Both the position numbers and the translations under genes were made by a program. Shown in pieces: positions 43,321 to 53,242 of a stretch of DNA of 64,000 nucleotides (position 1 is the stretch's first letter; each line of letters opens with the position of its first letter). The DNA is from Polaribacter sp. KT25b (lineage in GTDB: Bacteria > Bacteroidota > Bacteroidia > Flavobacteriales > Flavobacteriaceae), in contig NZ_LT629752.1 in assembly GCF_900105145.1 (NCBI RefSeq), positions 248,001 through 312,000 of the forward strand. The letters run 5' to 3'. The notes under the pieces are model-generated. The model did no database searches and was not told the origin of the DNA. It saw only the letters and a list, made by a program, of their open reading frames with translations.

Positions 43321-44720
43321 TGAAAAGATATTCTAAATATAAAGATAGTGGTATTGCTTGGTTGAGGGAGATTCCTGAGCAATGGAGAATTGAATCATTT
43401 AAAAATATTCTAAAAGAAAGGAATGAAAAAAATAACCCTATAAGGACTAAAGAAATTCTTTCACTTTCAATTAACAAAGGAGTTACTTTATATGCTGAAA
43501 AAACCACAAACTTAGACCGCTTTAAAGATGATGTTAGTAAATATAAGTTAGCTCATAAAGGTGATTTGGTGTTAAACAGTATGAATATGATTGTTGGAGC
43601 TGTTGGTGTTTCAAAATATTTTGGTTGTGTAAGTCCTGTTTATTATACTTTTTATGGAAATAATAGTGATGCCTATACTACAAGGTTTTATGAATATTTA
43701 TTTAGATGTAAAGTAGTTCAAAGCGTTTTATATAGTCTTGGTAGAGGTTTGATAGCTATTGATAGAGGTGAAGGGAAATATAATACTTTGAGACTGAAGA
43801 TTTCAAGAGATGATTTGCGATCAATGAGATTACCTTTACCCAATATTTCTGAACAAATAGCATTAGTCAATTATCTTGATTTCAAAACAGAAAAAATAGA
43901 CCGTTTTATAAAAAAGAAAAAACAGTTAATTGTATTACTTAATGAGCAAAAAGCAGCTATTGTAAACAAAGCAGTTACCAAAGGAATCAATCCGAATGTA
44001 AAACTAAAACCTTCAGGTATTGAATGGCTTGGTGATATACCTGAACATTGGGAAACGAAAAGGATGAAATTTTTGGGAGATGCAATTATTGGATTAACTT
44101 ATAGTCCTTCAGAAATGGTTGATGAAGGAGAAGGAACTTTAGTTTTGCGTTCTTCTAATGTTCAAAAAGGGAAATTAGCCTATGAAGATTGCGTTTATGT
44201 TACTACTGAAATCCCAGAAAAGAAAAGAACAAGGGTTGGTGATATATTAATTTGCTCAAGAAATGGAAGTATTAAATTAGTTGGAAAAAATGCACTAATT
44301 GATGAAAAAGCAAGTAATGAATCTTTTGGTGCGTTTATGACAGTTGTTCGTAGTCCTTATTTCGAATATTTACATTATTATTTTAATTCGGCGAGCTTTA
44401 AGGCACAGTCAGGAATGTTTTTTACCTCTACAATAAATCAGTTAACTACTGGAGTGTTAAATCAAATAATTGTTTCTATTCCTAAAAACATAAAGGAGCA
44501 AAATGAAATAGTCTCTTATATTAAAGAAGAAACTTCCATATTAGACAAAACTATCTCTACCATAGAAAAAGAAATCACTTTAGTAGAGGAATACAAAACA
44601 GCTTTAATTGCAGAAGCAGTTACAGGTAAAATAGATGTAAGAGAATTTGAAATTCCGAATACAGAAGAGCCTTTGGCAATGGTAGCAGAAGAAGCTATAA
44701 GTTATAATAAAGTAGATTAA
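43320..44720 (+). CDS. hsdS: Type I restriction specificity subunit HsdS
   Basis: 466 residues with two target-recognition halves. The first starts KDSGIAWLREIPEQWR and the second, at about 231, PSGIEWLGDIPEHWE. Each ends in a long helix (DFKTEKIDRFIKKKKQLIVLLNEQK; KEETSILDKTISTIEKEITLVEEYK) that sets the spacing of the two half-sites. The target sequence cannot be read off. Both halves look intact. The stop is 2 bases before the RhuM gene. Confidence 0.93.
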   Translation: MKRYSKYKDSGIAWLREIPEQWRIESFKNILKERNEKNNPIRTKEILSLSINKGVTLYAEKTTNLDRFKDDVSKYKLAHKGDLVLNSMNMIVGAVGVSKYFGCVSPVYYTFYGNNSDAYTTRFYEYLFRCKVVQSVLYSLGRGLIAIDRGEGKYNTLRLKISRDDLRSMRLPLPNISEQIALVNYLDFKTEKIDRFIKKKKQLIVLLNEQKAAIVNKAVTKGINPNVKLKPSGIEWLGDIPEHWETKRMKFLGDAIIGLTYSPSEMVDEGEGTLVLRSSNVQKGKLAYEDCVYVTTEIPEKKRTRVGDILICSRNGSIKLVGKNALIDEKASNESFGAFMTVVRSPYFEYLHYYFNSASFKAQSGMFFTSTINQLTTGVLNQIIVSIPKNIKEQNEIVSYIKEETSILDKTISTIEKEITLVEEYKTALIAEAVTGKIDVREFEIPNTEEPLAMVAEEAISYNKVD

Positions 44721-44722
44721 TA

Positions 44723-45736
44723 ATGAGTGAATTAGAAAAAATACCCAATTTTGTTATTTTCCAAACAGGAAAGGGAAAAGTGAATATAGAAGTCTATTTT
44801 AAAGACGACACTTTATGGTTAACTCAAAAGCTAATTTGCGAATTGTTTGAGAAATCAAAATCGACTATTAGTGAACATTTCAAGAATATTTTTGCAGACG
44901 GAGAACTGAATGAAAATGCAGTTGTTCGGGAATTCCGAACAACTGCCAAAGATGGAAAAAACTATACTACAAAATATTATAATTTAAGAGCGGTAACTGC
45001 TATTGGGTATCGTGTAAATTCAACCAGAGCCATAGAATTTAGAAAATGGGCAACAGAAATATTGCACGAATTCATTATTAAGGGTTTTGCTATGGATGAT
45101 GAACGTCTAAAACAAATGAAACATTTTGGGCAGGACTATTTTGATGAAATGCTAGAACGTATTAGAGAAATACGTTTAAGTGAAAGACGTTTTTATCAAA
45201 AAATAACAGACATCTACGCACTTTCGGCAGATTACAGCACAGATGCGTTTATTACTAAAAACTTTTTTGCAACAACTCAAAATAAATTGCATTGGGCAAT
45301 ACAAGGTAAAACAGCCGCCGAAATTATTTACTCTCAAGTAGATGCTAAAAAAATAGCAATGGGTTTAAAAACTTGGAAAAATGCACCTGATGGTAAAATC
45401 TTAAAAAGCGATGTAAGTATTGCCAAAAATTACTTAGAAAAAGAACATTTAAACCAATTACAAAGATTGGTAACTGCGTATTTAGATTTGGCAGAAAATA
45501 GAGCAGAAAGAGGTATTGTGATGAATATGAAAGATTGGACGGTTTTTTTAGATAAGTTTTTAGAATTATCTGATTATCCTATATTATTACACAAAGGAAA
45601 AATATCAGCCTTAGAAGCCAAACTAAAAGCAGAAAGCGAATATGATGTTTTTAGAGTAGAACAAGACAGAAATTATCTATCAGATTTTGATAAATTGACT
45701 AAAAATCTTCCTAAGAAAAAGAATAAAGATGAGTAA
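44723..45736 (+). CDS. RhuM family protein within the R-M operon
   Basis: 337 residues. RhuM family text is clear: EVYFKDDTLWLTQKLICELF, FRTTAKDGKNYTTKYYNL, AITAIGYRVNS-type region, and FATTQNKLHWAIQGKTAAEII. The family was first named from a Salmonella pathogenicity island and its biochemical function is unknown; members are often inserted in type I restriction operons between hsdS and hsdR, as here. The N-terminal part resembles a DNA-binding BRO/KilA-like fold. It overlaps hsdR by 8 bases, so it is translated with the operon. Confidence 0.9.
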   Translation: MSELEKIPNFVIFQTGKGKVNIEVYFKDDTLWLTQKLICELFEKSKSTISEHFKNIFADGELNENAVVREFRTTAKDGKNYTTKYYNLRAVTAIGYRVNSTRAIEFRKWATEILHEFIIKGFAMDDERLKQMKHFGQDYFDEMLERIREIRLSERRFYQKITDIYALSADYSTDAFITKNFFATTQNKLHWAIQGKTAAEIIYSQVDAKKIAMGLKTWKNAPDGKILKSDVSIAKNYLEKEHLNQLQRLVTAYLDLAENRAERGIVMNMKDWTVFLDKFLELSDYPILLHKGKISALEAKLKAESEYDVFRVEQDRNYLSDFDKLTKNLPKKKNKDE

Positions 45737-48700
45737 ATCTACAAATACAAAAGAAAACGGGTTTGAAAAACATATTGTAGACTATTTGGTAAACAATAAT
45801 GGTTATGTATTGCGTACTTCACAAGATTATAACAATGTTAGTTGTGTAGATAGTGAGCTTTTATTTCAGTTTTTAGAAACAACACAACCCAAAGCAGTAG
45901 AAAAACTAAAACGATACCATAAAGAATTATATCAACAAAAAATAATAAAACGTATAAACGACCAAATAAAACTAAAAGGCGTTATTGAAGTTTTACGTAA
46001 AGGAATTACAGACGGTTTTACAGACACTAAAATTCGATTGTTTTTTGATAAACCTGTTTCTGCTTATAACACCAAAAACACAGCCTTATATCAAGCGAAT
46101 ATATTTTCGGCGATAAGACAGGTCTATTATTCAACCAAAAATAGAAACTCATTAGATATTGTAACTTTTATAAACGGTTTGCCAGTTGTAAGTTTTGAGT
46201 TGAAAAACGAATTGACCAAGCAAAATGTAAAACACGCTATTAAACAATACAAAACAGATAGAGACCCAAATGAAGAATTGTTTCGTTTAGGGAGAATGGT
46301 GGTTAATTTTGCTGTTGATACAGAAGAAGTTTGGATGTGTACGCAATTAAAAGGCGATAGTTCTTATTTTTTACCGTTTAATAAAGGAAATAAAAACGGA
46401 GCAGGAAACGAGCCAAATGGAGGTATAAAAACCGATTATCTTTGGAAAGAGATTTTAACTAGAGATACGTTTACGAATATTTTTCAAAATTATGCGAAGT
46501 TAATTACCGAAGAAAAAGAATACAAAGACTCAAAAGGGAAAAAGAAAATAAAGAAAACCAAAAAATTAATTTTCCCTCGTTTTCATCAGTTAAATGCGGT
46601 TTCTAAAATATTAGAAGATGCCAAAGAAAATGGAGCAGGACAAAAATATTTAATTCAACATTCAGCAGGTTCAGGGAAAAGTAATTCTATTTCTTGGTTG
46701 GCACATCAACTAGTTGGTTTGCACGATAAAACAGGAGCTTCTACCATTTTTGATACAGTTATTGTTATTACAGATCGTAGAGTTTTAGACAAACAAATAC
46801 GAGAAAATATAAAGCAATACCAACAAGTAAAAGGAGTTGTAGCTGCCATAACAGAAGGGAGTAAACAATTAAAATCTGCTTTAGAAGATGGTAAGAAAAT
46901 AATTATTACCACCATTCAAAAGTTTCCTCATATTGTTGAAGAAATTGGGGATTTACCAGGAAATAATTTTGGGATTATTATTGATGAAGCTCATAGTAGT
47001 TTAAGTGGACAAATGGCTCGTAAATTAAATGAAACACTTGCCAAAGTTTCTGATGAAGAAAAACTGCAAAACGATTTAGAAAATTATGATGAAACTGAAG
47101 ATGATGAAGTAACAGGAGAAGATTTTATTAGAGCAATTGTTAAAGCACGTAAACTGTTACCAAATGCCAGTTACTTTGCTTTTACAGCCACACCAAAAAA
47201 CAAAACTTTAGAATTATTTGGAGAACCTTTTGAGCAAGATGGAAAAACCAAATATGCAGCGTTTCATTTATACTCAATGAAACAGGCAATTGAAGAAGGT
47301 TTTATTAAAGATGTTTTGCAAAACTATACAACATATCAAAGTTTTTATGCGCTACTTAAAAAAATAGAAGACGACCCAGAGTATGATAAAAAGAAAGCAC
47401 AAAAAAAATTAAAAGCTTATGTAGAAGGACACGATCACGCCATTAAAAAGAAGTCTATCTTAATGATAGATCATTTTATGGACAAGGTGGTTAAGAAGAA
47501 AAAAATGGGCAACAAAGCTAAGGCTATGATGGTTACTAGTAGTCGTGCAAAAGCGGTGCAATACAAACACGCATTTGATGCTTATTTAAAATCAATAAAT
47601 AGTCCTTACGAAGCAATTGTTGGATTTTCGGGAGAAGTTGATGGAGAAACGGAGGCTAGTTTAAATGGCTTTTCTGGTGGAAATATTCCTGAAGAATTCG
47701 AGAAAGACAAATACAAATTTTTATTAGTAGCGAATAAATTTCAGACAGGATTTGACCAACCTTTATTGCATACAATGTATGTAGATAAAAAATTGGGAGG
47801 TGTAAATGCGGTTCAAACTTTATCACGTTTAAATAGAAGTCATCCTTTAAAGAAAGAGACTTTTGTGTTGGATTTTGCCAATACCTCAGAAGATATAGAA
47901 AAGGCTTTTAAACCTTATTTTGAAAACACAATTTTAGGAGAAGCTACAGACCCAAATAAATTATTTGACTTACAAGATGCTTTAGATAATTACCAAGTAT
48001 ATTCTCGTGAGCAAGTAGAGGAATTTTCTAATAAAATATTAGCAAATGTAAAAGTTGACGAATTACACGCTATTTTAGATGAATCTAGTGCAGTTTTTAG
48101 AGAAGAATTAGAAGAAGAACAACAGGCAGATTTTAGAGCAAAAGTGAAAACTTATGTTCGATTATATATTTTCTTATCTCAAATAGTAGATTTTGAAAAT
48201 GCCTATTTAGAACGTTTGTATATTTTCTTAAATCATTTACAAAACAAGTTAGTTACAGAATCAGAACCAGATTTTTCACAAGGTGTTTTAGATGATATTG
48301 ATATGGAAACCTACCGACTACAGTTGGAGGCAACAACGAATATTGCTATGGAACAGGGAGATGACTTACAGCCTATTCCAACTGAAATGAGAGGGGGAGT
48401 TAAAGACCCTGAAATTGACCAACTATCGAATATTTTAAAAACATTTAATGATAGATATGGAACAGAGTTTGAAGATGCAGATAAAGTAAGGAAAATGGTC
48501 GAAGATATTGCGGTTGACGGCGCTGAAAATATTGATTTGCAAAATTCACTTGAACATTCAGACGAACAAAATGCAAGAATTACGAGTGATAAGGTAGCAC
48601 AAGAAGAATTATTAAAATACGTAACAACCAATTTTGATTTTTACAAAGTAATAAACGACAATACAGAGGCAAAAGAAGAATTTAATTCTCTGTTTTTTGG

Positions 48701-48755
48701 TATGGTAAAAGAAATTTGGAAGAACCGAAATAAGGAAAAAGTTCAATATCGGTAG
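45729..48755 (+). CDS. hsdR: Type I restriction endonuclease motor subunit HsdR
   Basis: 1008 residues. The N-terminal nuclease domain has VSFELKNELTK (PD-(D/E)xK type). The SF2 helicase core follows, with Walker A SAGSGKSNS at about 312, DEAHSS at about 419, TATPKN, and motif VI QTLSRLNR. It translocates DNA and cuts at a distance when both strands are unmethylated. The acidic insertion LENYDETEDDEVTGEDF after motif II is unusual but not disruptive. The operon is complete, so restriction should be active. It ends before a bidirectional terminator. Confidence 0.95.
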   Translation: MSKSTNTKENGFEKHIVDYLVNNNGYVLRTSQDYNNVSCVDSELLFQFLETTQPKAVEKLKRYHKELYQQKIIKRINDQIKLKGVIEVLRKGITDGFTDTKIRLFFDKPVSAYNTKNTALYQANIFSAIRQVYYSTKNRNSLDIVTFINGLPVVSFELKNELTKQNVKHAIKQYKTDRDPNEELFRLGRMVVNFAVDTEEVWMCTQLKGDSSYFLPFNKGNKNGAGNEPNGGIKTDYLWKEILTRDTFTNIFQNYAKLITEEKEYKDSKGKKKIKKTKKLIFPRFHQLNAVSKILEDAKENGAGQKYLIQHSAGSGKSNSISWLAHQLVGLHDKTGASTIFDTVIVITDRRVLDKQIRENIKQYQQVKGVVAAITEGSKQLKSALEDGKKIIITTIQKFPHIVEEIGDLPGNNFGIIIDEAHSSLSGQMARKLNETLAKVSDEEKLQNDLENYDETEDDEVTGEDFIRAIVKARKLLPNASYFAFTATPKNKTLELFGEPFEQDGKTKYAAFHLYSMKQAIEEGFIKDVLQNYTTYQSFYALLKKIEDDPEYDKKKAQKKLKAYVEGHDHAIKKKSILMIDHFMDKVVKKKKMGNKAKAMMVTSSRAKAVQYKHAFDAYLKSINSPYEAIVGFSGEVDGETEASLNGFSGGNIPEEFEKDKYKFLLVANKFQTGFDQPLLHTMYVDKKLGGVNAVQTLSRLNRSHPLKKETFVLDFANTSEDIEKAFKPYFENTILGEATDPNKLFDLQDALDNYQVYSREQVEEFSNKILANVKVDELHAILDESSAVFREELEEEQQADFRAKVKTYVRLYIFLSQIVDFENAYLERLYIFLNHLQNKLVTESEPDFSQGVLDDIDMETYRLQLEATTNIAMEQGDDLQPIPTEMRGGVKDPEIDQLSNILKTFNDRYGTEFEDADKVRKMVEDIAVDGAENIDLQNSLEHSDEQNARITSDKVAQEELLKYVTTNFDFYKVINDNTEAKEEFNSLFFGMVKEIWKNRNKEKVQYR

Positions 48756-48793
48756 GGATTGGAACCTCAATGAATAAATAGTTTTTAAACCAA

Positions 48794-48825
48794 AAAAAAT
48801 AGGACAAGTTTTTGTCCTATTTTTT
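48794..48825. terminator. Bidirectional terminator between hsdR and the TrlF-like gene
   Basis: AAAAAATAGGACAA (48794-48807) pairs with TTGTCCTATTTTTT (48812-48825) around a 4-base loop. The A- and T-rich outer stem makes it usable for both convergent genes (stops at 48755 and 48868). Confidence 0.9.
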
Positions 48826-48867
48826 ATGTAAAGTTTAATAATTTTTAAACACTATAAATTTTAATGT

Positions 48868-51681
48868 CTAAAAACCATATTTCTCTTTTCTTAATTTAAA
48901 GGCTCTTTCTCCACCTTCCATAATAGAAGTTATTTCGTCTCTGATTTCTTTTTTATCAATAGAACCTTCATGTTTTATTTGCCCTTTGGTTTGATTACTT
49001 GTTTCATTGTAGTCACAACATATAACCAATTCTGAATCGCCATTAACAACTAAATTAGCATTATGGCTACTAAAAATAATTTGTCTGTGCTTTTTAGAGT
49101 TCCATAGATTCTTAATTATTTTTTCTATAGCTCTATTGTCAATATCGTCTTCTGGTTGGTCTATAATTAACGGGAAGCCATTTTGGTTTAATAAAACATT
49201 TAACAAAGCGGTAGCTTGTTGTCCAGCAGAAGCATCTTCAAAAGGGATTTCATCTTCCATTTGGTTATTAGTTTGATACTTAAATTTAGGTAAAAAATCT
49301 AATGAAATTGTAGCTATATCTAAAAAATTATTGCTGTTTAGGTTTTCTGTAATTTTCTTTTTATTAGCTATTGAAAACCCAAGACTATCAAGGATTGGAG
49401 AATGAGGATATTCGTTTTGAGACTCGGGGTTTATATTGAACTCACTTAAAAGTTTAAACTCTAATATAATTTCTAACCAATTTTTTAATGAATCCTCTGA
49501 ATTCGAAACGAATTCTGTTAGTTGAATGCTTCTAGCTTTTGGGATGTTTAAACTACTTCCAGAAAAAAGACTTATTAGCGATTTAGATAAATTATTTGCA
49601 TTAATAATTTTCGAAAAATCTACTTTAATTAAACCATCAGATAGTTTTGTGAAAAATTCTGTAGATTCTTTTAGCTTGTTGATTTTTAAATCTTGTAATT
49701 TAATAAAATCTTTTAAACTTGTAGAAAAATCTAATTCAGTAACAGTATAACTAGATAATTCTACTTTTTTTTGTCTTATAATTAATTCTAATTTTTCTAA
49801 CTTTCCTTCAAGTTCTTTAATGCCATTTAAAGTTGCCTGACTTGAAGTAGTTTTCTCTTTTGCCTTTAAATATTCTTTTTGAAATTCAATTTTTAATATA
49901 TCCCAATCTTTTATTAAGGTTTCAATTGTAGTCTCTGAATTTAAATGGGTCTTTTCTAAATTGGTAAGATTCTCCAGTAAATCTTTTAAATATTTATTTC
50001 GCTCATCATTTATTAGTTTGAATTTTTCAATATTTTCATACTCAACACCTTCCTCTAAACTAATTCCATTTAATTTTTCTACTAATTCTTTTAATTCTGA
50101 AATACCATCATTAACAGTTGAGTACTCTAAGTTTATCTCATCAAGTCTATTCTTTTCATTTACATAAAATTTAGCTCTATCTATTGTTTTTTTGTCATCT
50201 TCTGAAATACCTTTTAATCCGCCTTTTAATTCTTCAATCTGTAATTTAAAAGATTTAATGTCTAATGAGTTATTTTTAATATCTGATTCTATTTTTTTAC
50301 TACTAGATAATTTAAGATAGTCAGTTCTTGTTTTTTTAGAGGCACTTTCAATTTGTTTATCAATTTCTTCAATTTCATTAGCAATTGGCTGTACAATAAA
50401 CCTTTTTAATTCATCAGGTCTAATTGATATGCTGCTAAGTTGTTTTTGACTATAGGCTTGGATTGGTAATAAATTTGATATCTGTGATGGTCTTACGCTT
50501 TGAAATTCTTCATCACCTATTTTAAGTTTAACTTCTTCACTTTTGGGGTTTCTTTTTATTATGTGTCTTGTTCCATTAACATTAAAGAAAACCCTTACCT
50601 CGCCATCAACTTCTTTTAAAGTTTTTTCAATTAAAGAATTCCTCTTTCTTTCTATTTCTGTTTTTGCTTCATCACTGCCAAATTTTTCTGTTTGGTCACA
50701 CAAAGCCCATCTTAAATATTCAAGAATAGTTGATTTTCCAGAGCCTCTACCTCCAATAATCGAGTTTAATTGTGGGTTAAAATCTAAATCGAATTTAGAT
50801 AAAAAGGCAGAATTGGTTACATCAATTTTTTCTATAAAAGTATTTGGGATTTCTGGGACAGTTAAACTAATTCGAGACTCTTTAGCTAGACAAGCTTGTC
50901 TTAACGCTTCTGCGGTTGGTTCCTTTAGCTTTATCCAAGTCGCAACATCATAATCTTTAATTTCTTTTTCTGCTCTGTAGTCTGTTGTTTGAATTACTGC
51001 AATTGATTTATATCCATAGGCAGCCACAGTTCCGTCTAATACCTTTAAGTATCCAACTCCACCATTTTCAAATTTACCATCTACATATCCTGCTCCACAA
51101 GGCATTTTTGCATAAGCTTCGTGAAAACCATCTCTCATAAGAGTCTTATGTCCTTTTTCTTTAACGTGTGGTAAAAAGACGTATCGCCCTTTTACTCCAT
51201 CGGTGCCATCAAGTTTAAAGTAGATGTCATTTATACTACTAATTGATCCGCTTGGAATTGCTACGGTTTGAGATGTTTTAGAATCTGTTTTGGGCGCCTG
51301 AGCAAGAGATAACGCTCCTAAAATTGTAGGGAATAATCTTATTGGGAAGTTTGCATCAAATATTAATAAGCCTTGAATTGGAGGGGAATGCAGTGTTAAC
51401 TCAACTCCAGGGAAAATTATTATTCTGTTTTCTTCGGGAATAGCATTTCCTTCTTCATCCAATTCCTCTAATGAAGCCTTTTTAATGTATTCATAAAAGA
51501 CCATGTCATGATGGTCTGTTATTGCAATTGCATCTAGACCTGCATCTCGGCATTCTTTTATGAAGTTTCGAGAATATAGATCTCGGTCTTCTTCTGTGAC
51601 TTTTGGTCCACCTTTCCAATTTCTATCTCTTGGGGTATGTATTTGTAAGTCGCATTTTTTGTAATGATTTCCTTTATCCAT
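48868..51681 (-). CDS. TrlF-like protein: PHP domain plus SMC-like ATPase
   Basis: 937 residues. The N-terminal PHP phosphoesterase region has CDLQIHTPRDR (10-20) and IAITDHHDM (about 52-60). An AAA/SMC-like ATPase follows, with Walker A GGRGSGKST at about 310, a long coiled-coil insertion (about 430-700), ASAGQQATALL and Walker B PLIIDQPEDDIDNR near 830. The layout matches the NCBI TrlF family of AAA-like ATPases, frequent in defence islands; the substrate is not established. It resembles OLD/RecN-type nuclease-ATPases. Position next to a complete type I system supports a defence role. Confidence 0.88.
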   Translation of the reverse strand: MDKGNHYKKCDLQIHTPRDRNWKGGPKVTEEDRDLYSRNFIKECRDAGLDAIAITDHHDMVFYEYIKKASLEELDEEGNAIPEENRIIIFPGVELTLHSPPIQGLLIFDANFPIRLFPTILGALSLAQAPKTDSKTSQTVAIPSGSISSINDIYFKLDGTDGVKGRYVFLPHVKEKGHKTLMRDGFHEAYAKMPCGAGYVDGKFENGGVGYLKVLDGTVAAYGYKSIAVIQTTDYRAEKEIKDYDVATWIKLKEPTAEALRQACLAKESRISLTVPEIPNTFIEKIDVTNSAFLSKFDLDFNPQLNSIIGGRGSGKSTILEYLRWALCDQTEKFGSDEAKTEIERKRNSLIEKTLKEVDGEVRVFFNVNGTRHIIKRNPKSEEVKLKIGDEEFQSVRPSQISNLLPIQAYSQKQLSSISIRPDELKRFIVQPIANEIEEIDKQIESASKKTRTDYLKLSSSKKIESDIKNNSLDIKSFKLQIEELKGGLKGISEDDKKTIDRAKFYVNEKNRLDEINLEYSTVNDGISELKELVEKLNGISLEEGVEYENIEKFKLINDERNKYLKDLLENLTNLEKTHLNSETTIETLIKDWDILKIEFQKEYLKAKEKTTSSQATLNGIKELEGKLEKLELIIRQKKVELSSYTVTELDFSTSLKDFIKLQDLKINKLKESTEFFTKLSDGLIKVDFSKIINANNLSKSLISLFSGSSLNIPKARSIQLTEFVSNSEDSLKNWLEIILEFKLLSEFNINPESQNEYPHSPILDSLGFSIANKKKITENLNSNNFLDIATISLDFLPKFKYQTNNQMEDEIPFEDASAGQQATALLNVLLNQNGFPLIIDQPEDDIDNRAIEKIIKNLWNSKKHRQIIFSSHNANLVVNGDSELVICCDYNETSNQTKGQIKHEGSIDKKEIRDEITSIMEGGERAFKLRKEKYGF

Positions 51682-51788
51682 ATTTATTCTTTTTATAGCT
51701 TAAAATTTAGTAATCTAAGATAAGATAATATTGAGTATTTATTTCACTTAATAGAATAATAAAATTTCATTATTTTGCTATTTTGAAA

Positions 51789-53000
51789 TTAAAAATTTAA
51801 AACAGAATCAAGAGCTTCATCAAAATCTTTATGCACAAAATTAGCTTGATAATTGATAGTAGTGGTAATAGAGCTATGTCTATATAACTTTTGTAAGATT
51901 TGAATATTGATACTGTCTCCTGCTATAGAGGCGAAAGAATGTCTAGCAAGGTGACAACTTAAATTTTTATCGATACCAACTGTTTTAGCCATATTTTTAA
52001 GGTGTCTATTAAATTTTCTAGTAGCCGTTTGAGTTTTGGTTAATACATCATTTGCATCTTTCATATTTGCCTTCTTCATTTCTGGAAAAACAAAATCATT
52101 TTTTCCTTTTTGTGAAGATTTGTATTGTTCTAAAATAGGAATCACTTTTTCTGGGATTTTTAAGGCTACTAATTTTTGGTTCTTGTTCATTCGGTAGTGT
52201 AATCGTCCATCAACGAAATCAGACCATTTTAATTGCAAAACATCTCCGATACGAATTCCTGCAAAATAGAAACTTGTTAACCAAATATTAATAGCGTGGC
52301 GTTGAGCAGCACTTTCTAATTTAATATTTTCTAGAAGTAGAATCTCTTTTTCATTTAAGCCTATTTTTTCTGTTTCTGGAATTTTAATCTGAATTTTGCC
52401 TTTTCCAAAGGGATAAAACTTTCTGTCTACAAAATTTTGAGTGATGGCAATATTGTAAACTGTACGTATAAGTATCAAGTAATTGACAACAGTTCTTTGA
52501 GAAATTTTTCTAGTTAAAAGTAAATGTGATTGGAATTTTTTAAGCAAAGTAGATGTTAAATCTTCTAATAAGAATTTATCAGATTTTATAAATTGTTTGA
52601 AAACCTTCAAACGTCCTTTTTCTGTTTTTATCTGATGGAATTTATTTCTGCCCTTTAAATTTTCTAAATGGATTTCTGAAACAAAAAAGAAATCATTTGA
52701 ACGTTCTTCTAAGGTGATTTTTGTCTTAATATTTTTAACGCTTGCTTTTTTGTTTTCTGCAACAACTTCTAAAAGTGTATCGTTAGCTTCTGATATTTTT
52801 TTTGCAATTAAATTATTTAATCTAACCGAATTAGAATGTGATTTTTTTACACGTTTATTTTGAGCATCCCAATATTTTTCTTCAATATACTGTCCAATAT
52901 ATAAGAAAGTCGATTTTCTGTTTTTAGTGATACGTACCGCTAAAGGAAACAAACCTTGTTTGTTTGGTTTTTTGCGCAATGTTGCCGATATTGAACTCAT
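51789..53000 (-). CDS. Tyrosine-type site-specific integrase
   Basis: 403 residues. An N-terminal arm-binding domain (ATLRKKPNKQGLFPLAVRI, typical of Bacteroidota phage-integrase types), a core-binding SAM-like domain (about 110-215), and a catalytic domain with Arg in AGIRIGDVLQLKW, HLARHSFAS and HSSITTTINYQ carrying His and the Tyr nucleophile. It catalyses integration of the element into the initiator tRNA 3' end; attR lies 160 bases upstream of the gene. CAAAGATA at 53019-53026 is the reverse of TATCTTTG, a suitable -7 element. Confidence 0.95.
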   Translation of the reverse strand: MSSISATLRKKPNKQGLFPLAVRITKNRKSTFLYIGQYIEEKYWDAQNKRVKKSHSNSVRLNNLIAKKISEANDTLLEVVAENKKASVKNIKTKITLEERSNDFFFVSEIHLENLKGRNKFHQIKTEKGRLKVFKQFIKSDKFLLEDLTSTLLKKFQSHLLLTRKISQRTVVNYLILIRTVYNIAITQNFVDRKFYPFGKGKIQIKIPETEKIGLNEKEILLLENIKLESAAQRHAINIWLTSFYFAGIRIGDVLQLKWSDFVDGRLHYRMNKNQKLVALKIPEKVIPILEQYKSSQKGKNDFVFPEMKKANMKDANDVLTKTQTATRKFNRHLKNMAKTVGIDKNLSCHLARHSFASIAGDSINIQILQKLYRHSSITTTINYQANFVHKDFDEALDSVLNF

Positions 53001-53033
53001 AAATTTATTTTACTAAAACAAAGATACAAATTT

Positions 53034-53058
53034 GGTACAACATAGGTACAACAAATAG
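53034..53058. repeat. Right arm-type site: 25-bp direct repeat
   Basis: Identical to 26279-26303 and in the same orientation; two GGTACAAC octamers spaced 11 bp. It lies between the integrase start and the right core, and overlaps the -33 region of the integrase promoter, so integrase binding could also repress its own gene. Confidence 0.75.
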
Positions 53059-53158
53059 TGTTTTAAAACGGTTTAATTCAGGTTTATTTAATGTTTAAAA
53101 AATTTAAAATACTGACAATTAGTGTGTTTGGATTCACGGTGGTGTTAATTACTGAAAA

Positions 53159-53201
53159 CTCATAACCCGAAGGTCACTGGTTCGAGTCCAGTTCCCGCTA
53201 C
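53159..53201 (+). repeat. attR core: displaced 3' half of the initiator tRNA
   Basis: 43 bases identical to 26187-26229, from the anticodon loop to the discriminator plus one base. The 5' half of a tRNA is missing here, so this is the original chromosomal end displaced by integration and should not be called as a tRNA. Confidence 0.93.
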
Positions 53202-53206
53202 AAGTA

Positions 53207-53242
53207 TTAACAAAGCTTCACATTTCTGTGAAGCTTTGTTAA
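53207..53242 (+). terminator. Original chromosomal terminator of the initiator tRNA gene
   Basis: A 16-bp stem, TTAACAAAGCTTCACA with TGTGAAGCTTTGTTAA, and loop TTTC. It shares the inner stem and loop with the element-borne copy at 26239-26270. It now follows the displaced tRNA half. Confidence 0.85.

Noticed and set aside
50543..50953. Plus-strand 136-codon frame within the TrlF-like gene
   Set aside because: Opposite-strand shadow of an obvious coding region.
53159..53231. A second tRNA-Met gene at the right end of the element
   Set aside because: Only the 3' half (from the anticodon loop) is present; the 5' acceptor and D arm are replaced by unrelated sequence. It is the displaced attachment site.
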